A stretch of 64,000 nucleotides of DNA. Source: Polaribacter sp. NJDZ03 (GTDB lineage: Bacteria; Bacteroidota; Bacteroidia; Flavobacteriales; Flavobacteriaceae). The translations under genes and the position numbers were made by a program. The notes beneath the pieces were generated by a model. The model did not search any database. It was not told the origin of the DNA and worked only from the letters and a program-made list of their open reading frames with translations. The DNA lies in NCBI RefSeq assembly GCF_019263805.1, contig NZ_CP079195.1, forward strand, positions 2,021,501-2,085,500, written 5' to 3'. The number at the start of each line of letters is the position of its first letter. Within the stretch, counting starts at the first letter, position 1. Positions 43,889 to 52,881 of the stretch are shown here, piece after piece.

Positions 43889-45325
43889 ATGATAAACAGC
43901 AACGTAGCCGAACTTTTAAAATCGGAAGGATTATTACTACAAGAAGTAACTCTAAAAGGATGGGTTAGAACATTTAGAAGCAATCGCTTTATTGCTTTAA
44001 ATGATGGTTCTACCATTAACAACATACAATGTGTTATCGATTTTGAAAACACAGATGAAACTACATTAAAAAGAATTACAACAGGTGCCGCTATTTGTAT
44101 AAAAGGTACTTTGGCTGCAAGTCAAGGAAAAGGACAATCTGTAGAGATTCAGGTTTCAGCAATTGAAATCTTAGGAGATTCTAATCCAGATGAATACCCT
44201 ATTCAACCTAAAAAACACAGTTTCGAATTTTTAAGAGAAAATGCACATTTACGTGTAAGAACAAATACTTTTAGCGCAGTAATGCGTGTGCGTTCTAAAT
44301 TATCTTTTGCGGTTCATCAATATTTTCAGGAAAGAGACTTCAACTACGTTAATACACCAATTGTTACCGGTTCTGATGCAGAAGGAGCAGGAGAAATGTT
44401 TAGAGTTACTAACTTTAAAGATAATGAAGCTCCGGTTACAGAAGATGGAAAAGTTGACTATTCTAAAGACTTTTTTGGTAAAGAAACAAACCTTACTGTT
44501 TCTGGTCAATTAGAAGCAGAAGCGTATGCGATGGCTTTAGGAAAAGCCTATACTTTTGGACCAACATTTAGAGCAGAAAACTCTAATACTACACGTCATT
44601 TAGCAGAATTTTGGATGATAGAACCAGAAGTTGCATTTATGGATTTAGATGGTAACATGGATTTAGCAGAAGACTTTATAAAAACAGTTTTAAGTTCTAT
44701 TTTAGAAAGCTGTAAAGATGATTTAGACTTTCTAGACCAACGTTTAACACAAGAAGAAAAAAGCAAACCACAAGCAGAAAGAAGTGACATGAGTTTGTTA
44801 GAAAAACTTCGTTTTGTAGCAGATAATAACTTTAAAAGAGTTTCATATACAGAAGCAATAGACATATTAAGAAACTGTAAACCAAATAAAAAGAAGAAAT
44901 TTCAATTTCCAATTAATGAATGGGGTGCAGATTTACAGTCTGAACACGAACGTTTTTTAGTAGAAAAACACTTTAAATGTCCGGTTATTTTATTTGATTA
45001 CCCAGCAAATATTAAAGCATTTTACATGCGTTTAAATGATGATGGAAAAACAGTAAGAGCCATGGATGTTTTATTTCCTGGAATAGGAGAAATGGTTGGT
45101 GGCGCGCAACGTGAAGAACGTTATGATGTTTTAGTCGAAAAAATGAAAGCCATGAATATTGATGAAAAAGAATTATGGTGGTACTTAGATTTAAGAAAAT
45201 TTGGTACAGCGGTACATTCTGGTTTTGGACTAGGTTTTGAAAGACTCGTGCAGTTTACAACTGGAATGAGTAATATTAGAGACGTAATTCCTTTTCCAAG
45301 AACACCACAAAACGCTGATTTTTAA
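43889..45325 (+). CDS. asnS: Asparaginyl-tRNA synthetase
   Basis: A 478-residue class IIb synthetase: an N-terminal OB-fold anticodon-binding domain (VTLKGWVRTFRSNRFIALND), motif 2 (FGPTFRAENSNTTRHLAEFW) and motif 3 (GFGLGFERLVQF). The AsnRS-type GSDAEGAGEMFRVT insertion distinguishes it from aspartyl enzymes. It charges tRNA-Asn directly, so the cell need not depend on the GatCAB transamidation route for asparagine. Its own terminator follows. Confidence 0.97.
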   Translation: MINSNVAELLKSEGLLLQEVTLKGWVRTFRSNRFIALNDGSTINNIQCVIDFENTDETTLKRITTGAAICIKGTLAASQGKGQSVEIQVSAIEILGDSNPDEYPIQPKKHSFEFLRENAHLRVRTNTFSAVMRVRSKLSFAVHQYFQERDFNYVNTPIVTGSDAEGAGEMFRVTNFKDNEAPVTEDGKVDYSKDFFGKETNLTVSGQLEAEAYAMALGKAYTFGPTFRAENSNTTRHLAEFWMIEPEVAFMDLDGNMDLAEDFIKTVLSSILESCKDDLDFLDQRLTQEEKSKPQAERSDMSLLEKLRFVADNNFKRVSYTEAIDILRNCKPNKKKKFQFPINEWGADLQSEHERFLVEKHFKCPVILFDYPANIKAFYMRLNDDGKTVRAMDVLFPGIGEMVGGAQREERYDVLVEKMKAMNIDEKELWWYLDLRKFGTAVHSGFGLGFERLVQFTTGMSNIRDVIPFPRTPQNADF

Positions 45326-45350
45326 AAAGAACTAAAAAATTAAAGTAATA

Positions 45351-45384
45351 AAAACGTCATTCCTATAAGAATGACGTTTTTTAT
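45351..45384 (+). terminator. Terminator of asnS
   Basis: AAAACGTCATTC and GAATGACGTTTT pair perfectly around a 6-base loop and are followed by a T-run. Confidence 0.9.
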
Positions 45385-45398
45385 TTTAAGCTATTTCA

Positions 45399-45406
45399 TA
45401 TATTTG
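45399..45406 (+). promoter_or_regulatory. -7 box directly before rpoN
   Basis: TATATTTG matches TAnnTTTG and ends five bases before the ATG at 45412, so a transcript from it would be leaderless or nearly so. The start codon is well supported by the conserved N-terminus of RpoN. Confidence 0.45.
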
Positions 45407-45411
45407 TCTAT

Positions 45412-46869
45412 ATGCTAAAACAAAGTTTACAATACAAGCTATTACAGAAATTATCTCCACAACAGATACAGTTGATGAAGTTAATTCAATTGCCTACGCA
45501 AGCTTTTGAGGAACGTCTAAAACAAGAAATTGAAGAAAATCCGGCATTAGATACTGGTAAGGATGATGCTGATTCTATAGATGATGATTTATCGAATGAA
45601 TATGATGATGCTGGAACAGAAAAAATAGAGGCAGAAGACATCAATATAGATGATTATTTAAGTGATGACGAAATACCGAGTTATAAAACTCAGGCTAATA
45701 ATTACTCTGCAGATGATGAAGAGAAAAATGTACCTTATGCCAGTGGTACTAGTTTTCATCAATCTTTAAAAAATCAATTAAGTACCTATACTTTTAATGA
45801 TGAAGAACTCGCTATTGCCGAGTTTTTAGTGGGAAGTATAGATGATAGTGGCTATATTAGAAGAGATATTATAGACTTGGTAGACGATTTAGCTTTTACA
45901 GAAAACGTTTTTACCACAGAAGAAAAAGTTATTTCTATTCTAAAAAAGGTTGTCCACACTTTAGATCCTATTGGAGTTGGAGCTAGAGATTTAAAAGAAT
46001 GCTTAATTATTCAATTAAAGAGAAAAGAAAGTAACAAAATTAGAAGTTTAGCCATAGAAATTCTAGAGACTGCTTTTGATCATTTTGTAAAAAAACATTA
46101 TAAAAAATTACAAGAAAAGTTTACTATTTCTGAAGAAGAATTAAAAGAAGTAAATAAAGAAATCTCTAAACTAAACCCTAAACCAGGAAGTTCTTATGCT
46201 GGTAATAATAAGATAGCAGAACAAATTGTTCCAGATTTTTCAATAAAATTGATTGATGGAGAATTAGATTTAGTTTTAAATTCTAGAAATGCTCCAGAAT
46301 TACATATCTCTAGAGAGTATAACAATATGCTTAAAGGCTATCAAGAAGCTACTGTAAAAAGTAAGTCTCAAAAAGATGCTGTATTCTTTATAAAACAAAA
46401 ATTAGATTCGGCAAAATGGTTTATTGATGCTATTAAACAGCGTCAGCAAACACTTTTAGTTACCATGAATACAATTATGCACTATCAGTATGATTATTTT
46501 TTAACAGGTGATGAGCGAAAGCTAAAACCAATGATTTTAAAAGATATTGCAGATAAAATTAATATGGATGTTTCAACTGTTTCTAGGGTTGCAAATAGCA
46601 AATATGTATCTACTCCTTATGGCACAAAGTTAATTAAAGAATTCTTTTCTGAATCTATGAAAAACGATCAGGGAGAAGATGTATCTACCAAAGAGATAAA
46701 AAAGATTTTAGAAACGGTAATTTTAGAAGAAAATAAAAAGAAACCTTTAACGGATGAAAAGCTAGCTGCTATTTTAAAGGAAAAAGGATATCCAATAGCA
46801 AGAAGAACAGTTGCAAAATATAGAGAACAGCTAGATTTACCCGTAGCTCGTTTACGTAAAGAGATTTAA
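45412..46869 (+). CDS. rpoN: RNA polymerase sigma-54 factor
   Basis: A 485-residue sigma-54. The activator-interacting region I is MLKQSLQYKLLQKLSPQQIQ onward. An acidic region II (about residues 45-105, rich in D and E), the core-binding region, the helix-turn-helix and the C-terminal RpoN box ARRTVAKYRE follow. It directs transcription from -24/-12 promoters with bEBP activators; no such activator is encoded in the window. It overlaps the downstream membrane-protein gene by one base (TAATG), so they are co-translated. Confidence 0.96.
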   Translation: MLKQSLQYKLLQKLSPQQIQLMKLIQLPTQAFEERLKQEIEENPALDTGKDDADSIDDDLSNEYDDAGTEKIEAEDINIDDYLSDDEIPSYKTQANNYSADDEEKNVPYASGTSFHQSLKNQLSTYTFNDEELAIAEFLVGSIDDSGYIRRDIIDLVDDLAFTENVFTTEEKVISILKKVVHTLDPIGVGARDLKECLIIQLKRKESNKIRSLAIEILETAFDHFVKKHYKKLQEKFTISEEELKEVNKEISKLNPKPGSSYAGNNKIAEQIVPDFSIKLIDGELDLVLNSRNAPELHISREYNNMLKGYQEATVKSKSQKDAVFFIKQKLDSAKWFIDAIKQRQQTLLVTMNTIMHYQYDYFLTGDERKLKPMILKDIADKINMDVSTVSRVANSKYVSTPYGTKLIKEFFSESMKNDQGEDVSTKEIKKILETVILEENKKKPLTDEKLAAILKEKGYPIARRTVAKYREQLDLPVARLRKEI

Positions 46870-47468
46870 TGAAGTTTTATAAATTTATATCTGTAATGCT
46901 ACATCCAATTGTAATTCCTACAATTGGAATAACCTTATATTTTATATTAATTGAAAATAGCTTTAGCAAAAACCAAAAATTTGCAGTATTAGGTTTAATT
47001 TTTGTAACAACTTACATTGTACCTTTACTATTACTTATTCTTTTTAGGCGTTTTAAACTCATTAAATCATTTAAAGCAGAAAGTATAAAGGAAAGAAAAA
47101 TTCCGGTTGCTATGATGATTGTACTATTTTATTTATTAGGCAACACCCTATACGGAATAGCAAACTTAAGAGATCTAGGAATGCTTTTTTACGCCACTTC
47201 TTTAGGCTTAGTCTTTATATACCTACTATTTGCTCTAAAGATAAAAACAAGCATTCATTTAATATCTATAGGAATTACTGTTGGGTTCTTTTATGTTTTA
47301 AGTTTTATCTATCAACAAAACCTAATAGCAGTACTTATTTGTGGTTTGCTCCTCTCCGGAATTTTAGCAAGTGCTAGGTTACATTTAAAAGCACATACAC
47401 ATAAAGAAGTCTATTTAGGTTTTATACTAGGTTTCTTATCTCCAAGTATTGTATTCTACTTTTTATAA
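46869..47468 (+). CDS. Multi-pass membrane protein, PAP2-like
   Basis: A 199-residue protein with about six hydrophobic helices. The late SARLHLKAHTHKEVYLGFILG resembles the SRxxxxxHxxxDVxxG motif of PAP2 phosphatases with several key residues changed, so phosphatase activity is uncertain. The conserved position after rpoN, with a one-base overlap, indicates an operon. It may act on a lipid phosphate or be an inactive relative. Confidence 0.7.
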   Translation: MKFYKFISVMLHPIVIPTIGITLYFILIENSFSKNQKFAVLGLIFVTTYIVPLLLLILFRRFKLIKSFKAESIKERKIPVAMMIVLFYLLGNTLYGIANLRDLGMLFYATSLGLVFIYLLFALKIKTSIHLISIGITVGFFYVLSFIYQQNLIAVLICGLLLSGILASARLHLKAHTHKEVYLGFILGFLSPSIVFYFL

Positions 47469-47828
47469 CAGATAGCAAATTAGCTCCAATTTTATGTATT
47501 AAGCATTTATAACCTTCTCCGTTTATAATACTATTAAAAAAAATAGGTGATAATACTCTATAATAAAGAGTAATCGTTTTAAAATTAAAAAACTGTATAA
47601 ATAGCTTATAGAAAAAAACAACTCCAAATAAAACAACTTAATGACAGAAAACACTGTCCCCCAACAATATTAAAATACTCAAAATTATTATAAATGAAGT
47701 TGTAATAAACTTATCTATAGAATGGCTTATTTAAAACCACTGTACTTATCTTTTAATTTTAGATTTTATAAAGACAATCAAAATCTTTAAAGAAACCTAA
47801 TTATCACATACAAAACAAGATTTCTAAA
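47469..47828. other. Intergenic region, nothing identified
   Basis: About 360 AT-rich bases between convergent genes. No ORF of note, RNA gene or strong hairpin is seen before the terminator at 47829. Confidence 0.5.
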
Positions 47829-47858
47829 AAAAAGCCTTACGGAAATCCGTAAGGCTCT
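47829..47858 (-). terminator. Terminator downstream of the response regulator
   Basis: AGCCTTACGGA and TCCGTAAGGCT pair perfectly around AA. On the minus strand the stem is followed by TTTTTTTTAG. On that strand its core reads ACGGATTTCCGT, one base from the palindrome at 47934. Confidence 0.85.
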
Positions 47859-47933
47859 CAACTAGAACTCTTTCCTTTTCAATAGTTTCTTTTCTAACTA
47901 TTTTTCAAATATATTCCAATAAAATATATAAAT

Positions 47934-47951
47934 ATTACGGGTTTCCGTAAT
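47934..47951. promoter_or_regulatory. Palindrome ATTACGG-GTTT-CCGTAAT
   Basis: A perfect 7-bp dyad around GTTT, 27 bases past the end of the response regulator gene. A related element, TACGGGTTTCCATA, lies in the divergent promoter region at 48729. It may be a protein-binding site. Confidence 0.5.
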
Positions 47952-47977
47952 TAGCATGTTTTTTATGAAAATTTTTA

Positions 47978-48646
47978 TTACACCAACCCAAAATCTTTAG
48001 CAATAGCAACTAAATGTGCAGGATTATTAGCATTAAAATGTTCCTTTAAAAACTTTAATCTTTTTTCTATAGCACTTATACTAGAGGGAAAACACCCTAT
48101 TTTTTTCAGGTTTTTACTTATTTCTGTTTGCAATAAACCCTTAGAAATCGATGCTATTAAAAATACATCAAAATCGGTAACCTCAACCACTTGCTTTGGG
48201 TGAACGGTGGTATTTAATTCTGGTGAAATATAAAACTGATTTGTAGTTAAAATTGCATTCATAGCATTTTTTAATTCTTTTAATCCACTTCTACTCTTCC
48301 AAACAAATCCATCAATTTTTAGATTCTTATACAAATGCTGAATTTTATAGGGTCTATCTTCAACAGAAAAAACAATAATTTTTAAATCTATAAATTCTTT
48401 CCTAATCTTTTTTAATAACTCTTCTCCTGATTTTAATTCTTGGTGAGTTCCATCGTATTTAAAAGATAAATCAGAAATAATTAAATGGTAAGGCTCATTA
48501 TTTAAGGAAGCATTTTTAATTTTAGCATACGCGTCATCACAATACGAAACAAAATCTACTTCTTTTATTCCTATTTCTTCTAAGGCTATTTTAATTCCGC
48601 TATTAATAACATCCAGATCTTCTACAACCAAAACTTTTTGAAACAT
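47978..48646 (-). CDS. Orphan NarL/LuxR-type response regulator
   Basis: A 222-residue protein. The receiver domain (residues 1-130) has the acidic pocket VVEDLD, phospho-acceptor Asp59 (LIISDLSF) and the conserved Lys in GFVWKSRSG. A C-terminal helix-turn-helix of LuxR type (SKGLLQTEISKNLKKIGCF, SSISAIEKRLKFLKEHF) follows. No histidine kinase is encoded in the window, so its partner is elsewhere. It is divergent from the DM13 lipoprotein gene, and palindromic elements lie on both sides, so it may control that pair and itself. Confidence 0.88.
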   Translation of the reverse strand: MFQKVLVVEDLDVINSGIKIALEEIGIKEVDFVSYCDDAYAKIKNASLNNEPYHLIISDLSFKYDGTHQELKSGEELLKKIRKEFIDLKIIVFSVEDRPYKIQHLYKNLKIDGFVWKSRSGLKELKNAMNAILTTNQFYISPELNTTVHPKQVVEVTDFDVFLIASISKGLLQTEISKNLKKIGCFPSSISAIEKRLKFLKEHFNANNPAHLVAIAKDFGLV

Positions 48647-48725
48647 TTTTATCTTTTAAAATGAAAAATTAATTTTAAACTCCTCATTAATTTAATATCA
48701 AAATTAATTTTTCATTTTATAGTTT

Positions 48726-48744
48726 TTATACGGGTTTCCATATT
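48726..48744. promoter_or_regulatory. ACGGGTTTCC element in the divergent promoter region
   Basis: TATACGGGTTTCCATATT shares TACGGGTTTCC with the palindrome at 47934 in the same orientation; the dyad is imperfect here. It lies 80 bases before the regulator ATG and about 98 bases before the lipoprotein ATG, a good place for an operator shared by both. Confidence 0.5.
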
Positions 48745-48841
48745 TTGAAGTATTTTCTTAAAAAAGTTAACTATTATAATGAAAATTGTAAACAATTGTT
48801 TTTTTCTACGACAAAATTTTCAGAATTTAAAAATAACCTTA

Positions 48842-50038
48842 ATGAAATATTTACAATTTATTCTATTCCTTTCACTCATTTTTAATAGCTGTATTGAAGA
48901 TGATATTATTGCAGATAATCAAACAGAAATATTAAGTTTTAACAATACCATTGCAGAACTTGGTATAAAAAACACACACCTATACAACACTAAATACACC
49001 AATAATATAGGTGAAGTAACAACTCCAGTAATTAATTGGAATAGCAGTAATTCTAACATTATATCTGTTTCTAACACTGGCTTACTTACAGCACTATCCA
49101 TAGGAGAATCTGTAATTACCGCTTCTGTAACAACAGAAAATGGAAGTATTATTACAAATGAAAATAATATAGCAGTTATAGCTGTTGCTAAAAAACTAAC
49201 AATAAATAATGTTATTGAAGAAATAATTATTTCTAACACACACCAATACACTGCAAATTATACAGATAAACTTGGCGAGATAGAAGATTTAAAAGTGTCT
49301 TGGAATAGTTCTGACAATTCTATTATTACAGTTACTAACGAAGGTCTAATTACTGCAATTAGTGAAGGTTTAGCAACCATTACAGCAAGTACTACAACAG
49401 CAGACGGAGAAATAATAAATACAGAAGATACAGTAACGGCAGTAACCATAGACGAGCGCATAAGTATTAACAACCCAATAATAGAGTTAAACATAAACAA
49501 TACACACCAATATACCTCAACTTATACAAACAGTCTTGGAGAAACAGAGACGCCTACTATTACTTGGCAAAGCTCTAACACAAACATATTAACCGTTTCT
49601 AATACTGGTTTAATAACTGCAATTGCAGCGGGAGAAGCTGTTATTACAGCAACAGTAAATTCTTCTAATAATACTCTTACAACACAAGATACAGTAAGTG
49701 TTATTGGTAATGCAACTCAAAAAAAATCAGGAACTTTAAAAACATCAAGTAGTTATGAACTTAGAGGAGATTTTATTTTAAAAGAAATACCAAACACAAA
49801 TGATTTAGAGTTAATAATTAGTGAAAACTACAAAGCATCAGAAAGACTACCTGGTTTATACTTATACTTTACCAATAATATAAATACAGTAGCAAATGCT
49901 AAAGAAATACAAAAAGTCACGGTTTTTAAAGGAACCCATACTTACATTATAAAAAATACAGGTATTAATGATTTTACACATTTATTATATTGGTGTAAAC
50001 CATTTGGTATAGAAGTAGGAAATGGAGAAATTAAATAA
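48842..50038 (+). CDS. Lipoprotein with three Ig-like (BIG2) repeats and a DM13 domain
   Basis: From ATG 48842 this is 398 residues: lipoprotein signal MKYLQFILFLSLIFNSC (Cys17), then three tandem repeats of about 90 residues. Each has a THxYxxxYT segment, a WNSS/WQSS segment, NTGLxTAI and a closing xITA strand, typical of bacterial Ig-like group 2. The last about 100 residues (SGTLKTSSSYELRG, then LYLYFTN and the late LLYWCKPFGIEVGNGEI) match the DM13 domain, which has a conserved cysteine and a proposed redox or electron-transfer role. A more upstream ATG (48779) would mask the signal. An OM beta-barrel gene follows. Confidence 0.82.
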   Translation: MKYLQFILFLSLIFNSCIEDDIIADNQTEILSFNNTIAELGIKNTHLYNTKYTNNIGEVTTPVINWNSSNSNIISVSNTGLLTALSIGESVITASVTTENGSIITNENNIAVIAVAKKLTINNVIEEIIISNTHQYTANYTDKLGEIEDLKVSWNSSDNSIITVTNEGLITAISEGLATITASTTTADGEIINTEDTVTAVTIDERISINNPIIELNINNTHQYTSTYTNSLGETETPTITWQSSNTNILTVSNTGLITAIAAGEAVITATVNSSNNTLTTQDTVSVIGNATQKKSGTLKTSSSYELRGDFILKEIPNTNDLELIISENYKASERLPGLYLYFTNNINTVANAKEIQKVTVFKGTHTYIIKNTGINDFTHLLYWCKPFGIEVGNGEIK

Positions 50039-50045
50039 AAGAAAT

Positions 50046-50906
50046 ATGAAAAAACATATCATTGCATTCGTTTTAATAGTACTGGCAAGTAACATTAGTT
50101 TTGCCCAATGGACTAAAGGAAAAGGAAAGGGGTATTATAAACTTGCAGGATGGCAATTGCAATATGATGAGCATTATACAGATACAGGTGCAAAAGACCC
50201 TAATAGAACTAGAACTTTGTTTAACACTAGCGTGTATGCAGAATATGGAGTAAGTAATAAATTTGATGTTATTGCATACGTACCATTCTTTGCTAGCTCT
50301 TCTCAAAATAATCAAATTTCAGGTACCACGGGCGGAACTATTAGCAAAGGGGAAACAGTAAATTCTTTTGGAGATGTAGATTTAGGGGTTAGGTATGGTT
50401 TATACAAAAAAGGAAATTGGGCTGCAGATATAAAACTAACTTTGGGCTTACCAACAGGTAATAATACCGGTGGTAGCGATGGTAGTTTTCAAAATGGAGA
50501 TGGAGAGTTTAATCAAATTCTATCATCATCTTTAGGCTATTCTACATCTTTTAAAGAAAAACCTGTTTATTTAAAATCTTATTTAGGTTACAACAATAGA
50601 AGTGAAGGTTTTTCTGATGAGTTTAGAACTGGCTTAGAAGCAGGAATCAATTTAATAAACAATAAGCTTTGGCTAATTACAAGATTAAATGTTGTAAAAT
50701 CTTTAAAAAATGGATCATTAAATGCTACAAATAGTAATGGAAGTATTTTTGCTAACGATATTGAATATAGCAGTTTTGGTTTTGAAACTGCTTACTATAT
50801 TACTAAAAAACTAGGTGTTTCACTGGGCTTCGACTCTGCTTTTTCTGGTAAAATAATAGCCGCAAGTCCTTCTTTCTCTGGAGGAGTATTCTTAGATATA
50901 AAATAA
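50046..50906 (+). CDS. Outer-membrane beta-barrel protein (MetA-pathway transporter-like)
   Basis: From ATG 50046 this is 286 residues with signal peptide MKKHIIAFVLIVLASNISFA followed by alternating beta-strand sequence ending in an aromatic-poor C-terminus. It resembles proteins annotated as the MetA-pathway phenol degradation family (GYYKLAGW, SVYAEYGVSNKFDVIAYVPF, LGLPTGN, FGDVDLGVRYGL). An upstream ATG overlaps the lipoprotein gene and hides the signal. It is translationally close to the DM13 lipoprotein gene, so the two probably form an envelope unit. Its cargo is unknown. Confidence 0.8.
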   Translation: MKKHIIAFVLIVLASNISFAQWTKGKGKGYYKLAGWQLQYDEHYTDTGAKDPNRTRTLFNTSVYAEYGVSNKFDVIAYVPFFASSSQNNQISGTTGGTISKGETVNSFGDVDLGVRYGLYKKGNWAADIKLTLGLPTGNNTGGSDGSFQNGDGEFNQILSSSLGYSTSFKEKPVYLKSYLGYNNRSEGFSDEFRTGLEAGINLINNKLWLITRLNVVKSLKNGSLNATNSNGSIFANDIEYSSFGFETAYYITKKLGVSLGFDSAFSGKIIAASPSFSGGVFLDIK

Positions 50907-50928
50907 TTTTACATCATATAAAGCAAGT

Positions 50929-50969
50929 TAAGAAAAACCAAAATATTTATTTATTTTGGTTTTTCTTCT
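50929..50969 (+). terminator. Terminator of the DM13/barrel operon
   Basis: AAGAAAAACCAAAATA and TATTTTGGTTTTTCTT pair around a short AT loop and are followed by T-rich sequence. Confidence 0.85.
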
Positions 50970-51106
50970 TTTAAAATAGATAAACTAGTTACACAAATAT
51001 CATTGAGCCATTTATAATCAATGTAAAATTATTAAGTAGGATAAAAAATTAAGAACTTTTGTACTTGATCTTTTGTTTAGGGTACTCTCTTTTAATTTAA
51101 TACAAA

Positions 51107-51138
51107 AAAAAGAGTAATCATTTCTGATTACTCTTTTA
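51107..51138 (-). terminator. Terminator of the tRNA remnant
   Basis: AAAGAGTAATCA and TGATTACTCTTT pair perfectly around TTTC. On the minus strand the stem is followed by further T residues, directly after the tRNA fragment. Confidence 0.8.
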
Positions 51139-51140
51139 TA

Positions 51141-51186
51141 GCAGCAGGAACTAGACTAGAACCAGTGACCTTCTGTTATGAGTTTG
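51141..51186 (-). pseudogene. Truncated tRNA-Met(CAU) 3' half
   Basis: On the minus strand CTCATAACAGAAGG matches the anticodon loop (CAT) and 3' anticodon stem of a CAU tRNA. It continues through a variable loop GGTC, an intact T-arm (ACTGG/CTAGT, loop TTCTAGT instead of TTCGANT) and TTCCTGCTGC for the acceptor 3' strand. The 5' half is absent; upstream sequence cannot form the D-arm or anticodon 5' stem. Breakpoints in the anticodon loop are typical of integrase attachment cores, but simple decay is also possible. Confidence 0.75.
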
Positions 51187-51270
51187 AAATGACAGTCAAA
51201 AAAAACTCTATTTAACCGAACTTTCCACTATACCTATTATACTAAATTTTAAATTTATAAATAATGATAA

Positions 51271-51305
51271 TAAAAAGAGGGTATCTTTTAACAGATACCC
51301 TCTTT
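51271..51305 (-). terminator. Terminator of the susC-susD operon
   Basis: AAAGAGGGTATC (51274-51285) and GATACCCTCTTT (51294-51305) form a perfect 12-bp stem. On the minus strand it is followed by TTTATTATC, 63 bases past the SusD stop. Confidence 0.85.
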
Positions 51306-51367
51306 AACAATCCATTAGTAACAAATATTTGAGTCACTAACATTCTCAAATCAAATAATATTTAATT

Positions 51368-52861
51368 TTAATAGCCAGGGTTTTGTTCTAATTTTGTACC
51401 CTCAATATCAAACTCACCTGAAGGAATTGGGAATAAATAATCTCTACTTGGATTAAAAACCCTTGTTCCTCCCGCGTCTGTTAATCCATTTAAAACGTCT
51501 TCTGCAATTCCCCATCGTCTAATATCAGAATATCGTGTCCCTTCAAGAAGTAACTCAACTCTACGTTCATGTCTTATTGCTTGTCTCATTTCTTCTTTAG
51601 TTAAACCAGACGGTAATGGTGGCATATTAACAGATGGTCTCGCTCTAATTTCATTAATAGCTGCATAAACAGTAGCATCTGGTCCTGAAGCTTCATTTTT
51701 TGCTTCAGCATAAGTTAATAATATTTCTGCATATCTAATTATAATTGCATTAAGTCCAGATTGAGTAGGATAAGGAGTAGCTGACACTACATCAAACTCA
51801 TCATATTCTGTATATTTTTTAAAACAAAATCCTCCAAATTCACCAACATGATTTACAATTCCATTAAGTGTAGCTCCAGGAACAGATATTGTTTGTTTTA
51901 ACCTTGGATCCCTATTTTCATAAGGATTACTTGGGTCGAATAATATTGACTCATCTATGGAATTTCCATCTATCATTTCATATTCATCAACCATGTTTTG
52001 TAATGGAACAACAGATGACCAACCTCCTATAGTATAGCTACCAAGATATAATTCCATAAAATTACCTTGTTCTGGAGATATATATTGTGCATCAAAAATA
52101 ACCTCTTTATTATTTTCATTTACTTCACGAAATAAGTCTCTATAATTAGGAAATAGCGAATACCCCATGCCCATTACTTCTTGTGCGGCAGTAGCTGCTT
52201 CCCCCCACCTACTATTATACAATAAAACCCTAGATTTTAAAGCCTTAGCAGCTCCTTTTGTAATTTTACCTACTTCAGATTGATTTTCTGGTAGTAAGGC
52301 AGCTGCAGCATTTAAATCTGCCAATACCTGTGTAATCACTACTTCTTTTGAATCTCTTGGTAATTGACCATGTTCTAATTTTGGACTTTCTAAAATTAGA
52401 GGTACACCTCCATAAAAATCTGTTAAAGTAAAGTAGAAAAAGGCTCTAAAAAACAAAGCTTCTCCCATGGTTGAGTTTTTAAAATCAGAATTAAGCCCAT
52501 CCATAGTTTCAATATTTTCTAAAAGAACATTAGCCCTTCCTATACCTCTAAAACAATCTGCCCATATCCAAGAAATTGCTCCTGGACCACTGGCGTCATG
52601 TGTTCCATCAGCTATAGCTTTATAACCTTCCCATGGATAATTGTTGTATGCATTATCTGACATTACATCAAAATAAATATAATTTTGCTCTAAAGCACTG
52701 AATCTGTTATAAATTCCGTTTAAACCTAAACGAACATCAGACTCTGTTTGCCAAAATGTTTCAGAAGATATCTGAGTTGTAGAACTAACCTCTAGAATGT
52801 CTTCATCACAAGAAGCAAAAATAAAGAATAGCCCAAAAATAATTTTTATATATGTTTTCAT
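51368..52861 (-). CDS. SusD/RagB-family nutrient-binding lipoprotein
   Basis: A 497-residue outer-surface lipoprotein: signal MKTYIKIIFGLFFIFASC (Cys18), the SusD N-terminal domain with TESDVRLGLNGIYNRF, TPR-like helices (GEALFFRAFFYFTLTDFYGGVPLI) and a C-terminal RagB domain with AIRHERRVELLLEGTRYSDI and the closing LEQNPGY. It lids the SusC channel and binds the glycan. It follows susC with a 20-base gap in one operon and is ended by a strong terminator. Confidence 0.96.
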   Translation of the reverse strand: MKTYIKIIFGLFFIFASCDEDILEVSSTTQISSETFWQTESDVRLGLNGIYNRFSALEQNYIYFDVMSDNAYNNYPWEGYKAIADGTHDASGPGAISWIWADCFRGIGRANVLLENIETMDGLNSDFKNSTMGEALFFRAFFYFTLTDFYGGVPLILESPKLEHGQLPRDSKEVVITQVLADLNAAAALLPENQSEVGKITKGAAKALKSRVLLYNSRWGEAATAAQEVMGMGYSLFPNYRDLFREVNENNKEVIFDAQYISPEQGNFMELYLGSYTIGGWSSVVPLQNMVDEYEMIDGNSIDESILFDPSNPYENRDPRLKQTISVPGATLNGIVNHVGEFGGFCFKKYTEYDEFDVVSATPYPTQSGLNAIIIRYAEILLTYAEAKNEASGPDATVYAAINEIRARPSVNMPPLPSGLTKEEMRQAIRHERRVELLLEGTRYSDIRRWGIAEDVLNGLTDAGGTRVFNPSRDYLFPIPSGEFDIEGTKLEQNPGY

Positions 52862-52881
52862 ATCTATAGATTTTTTTTTAA

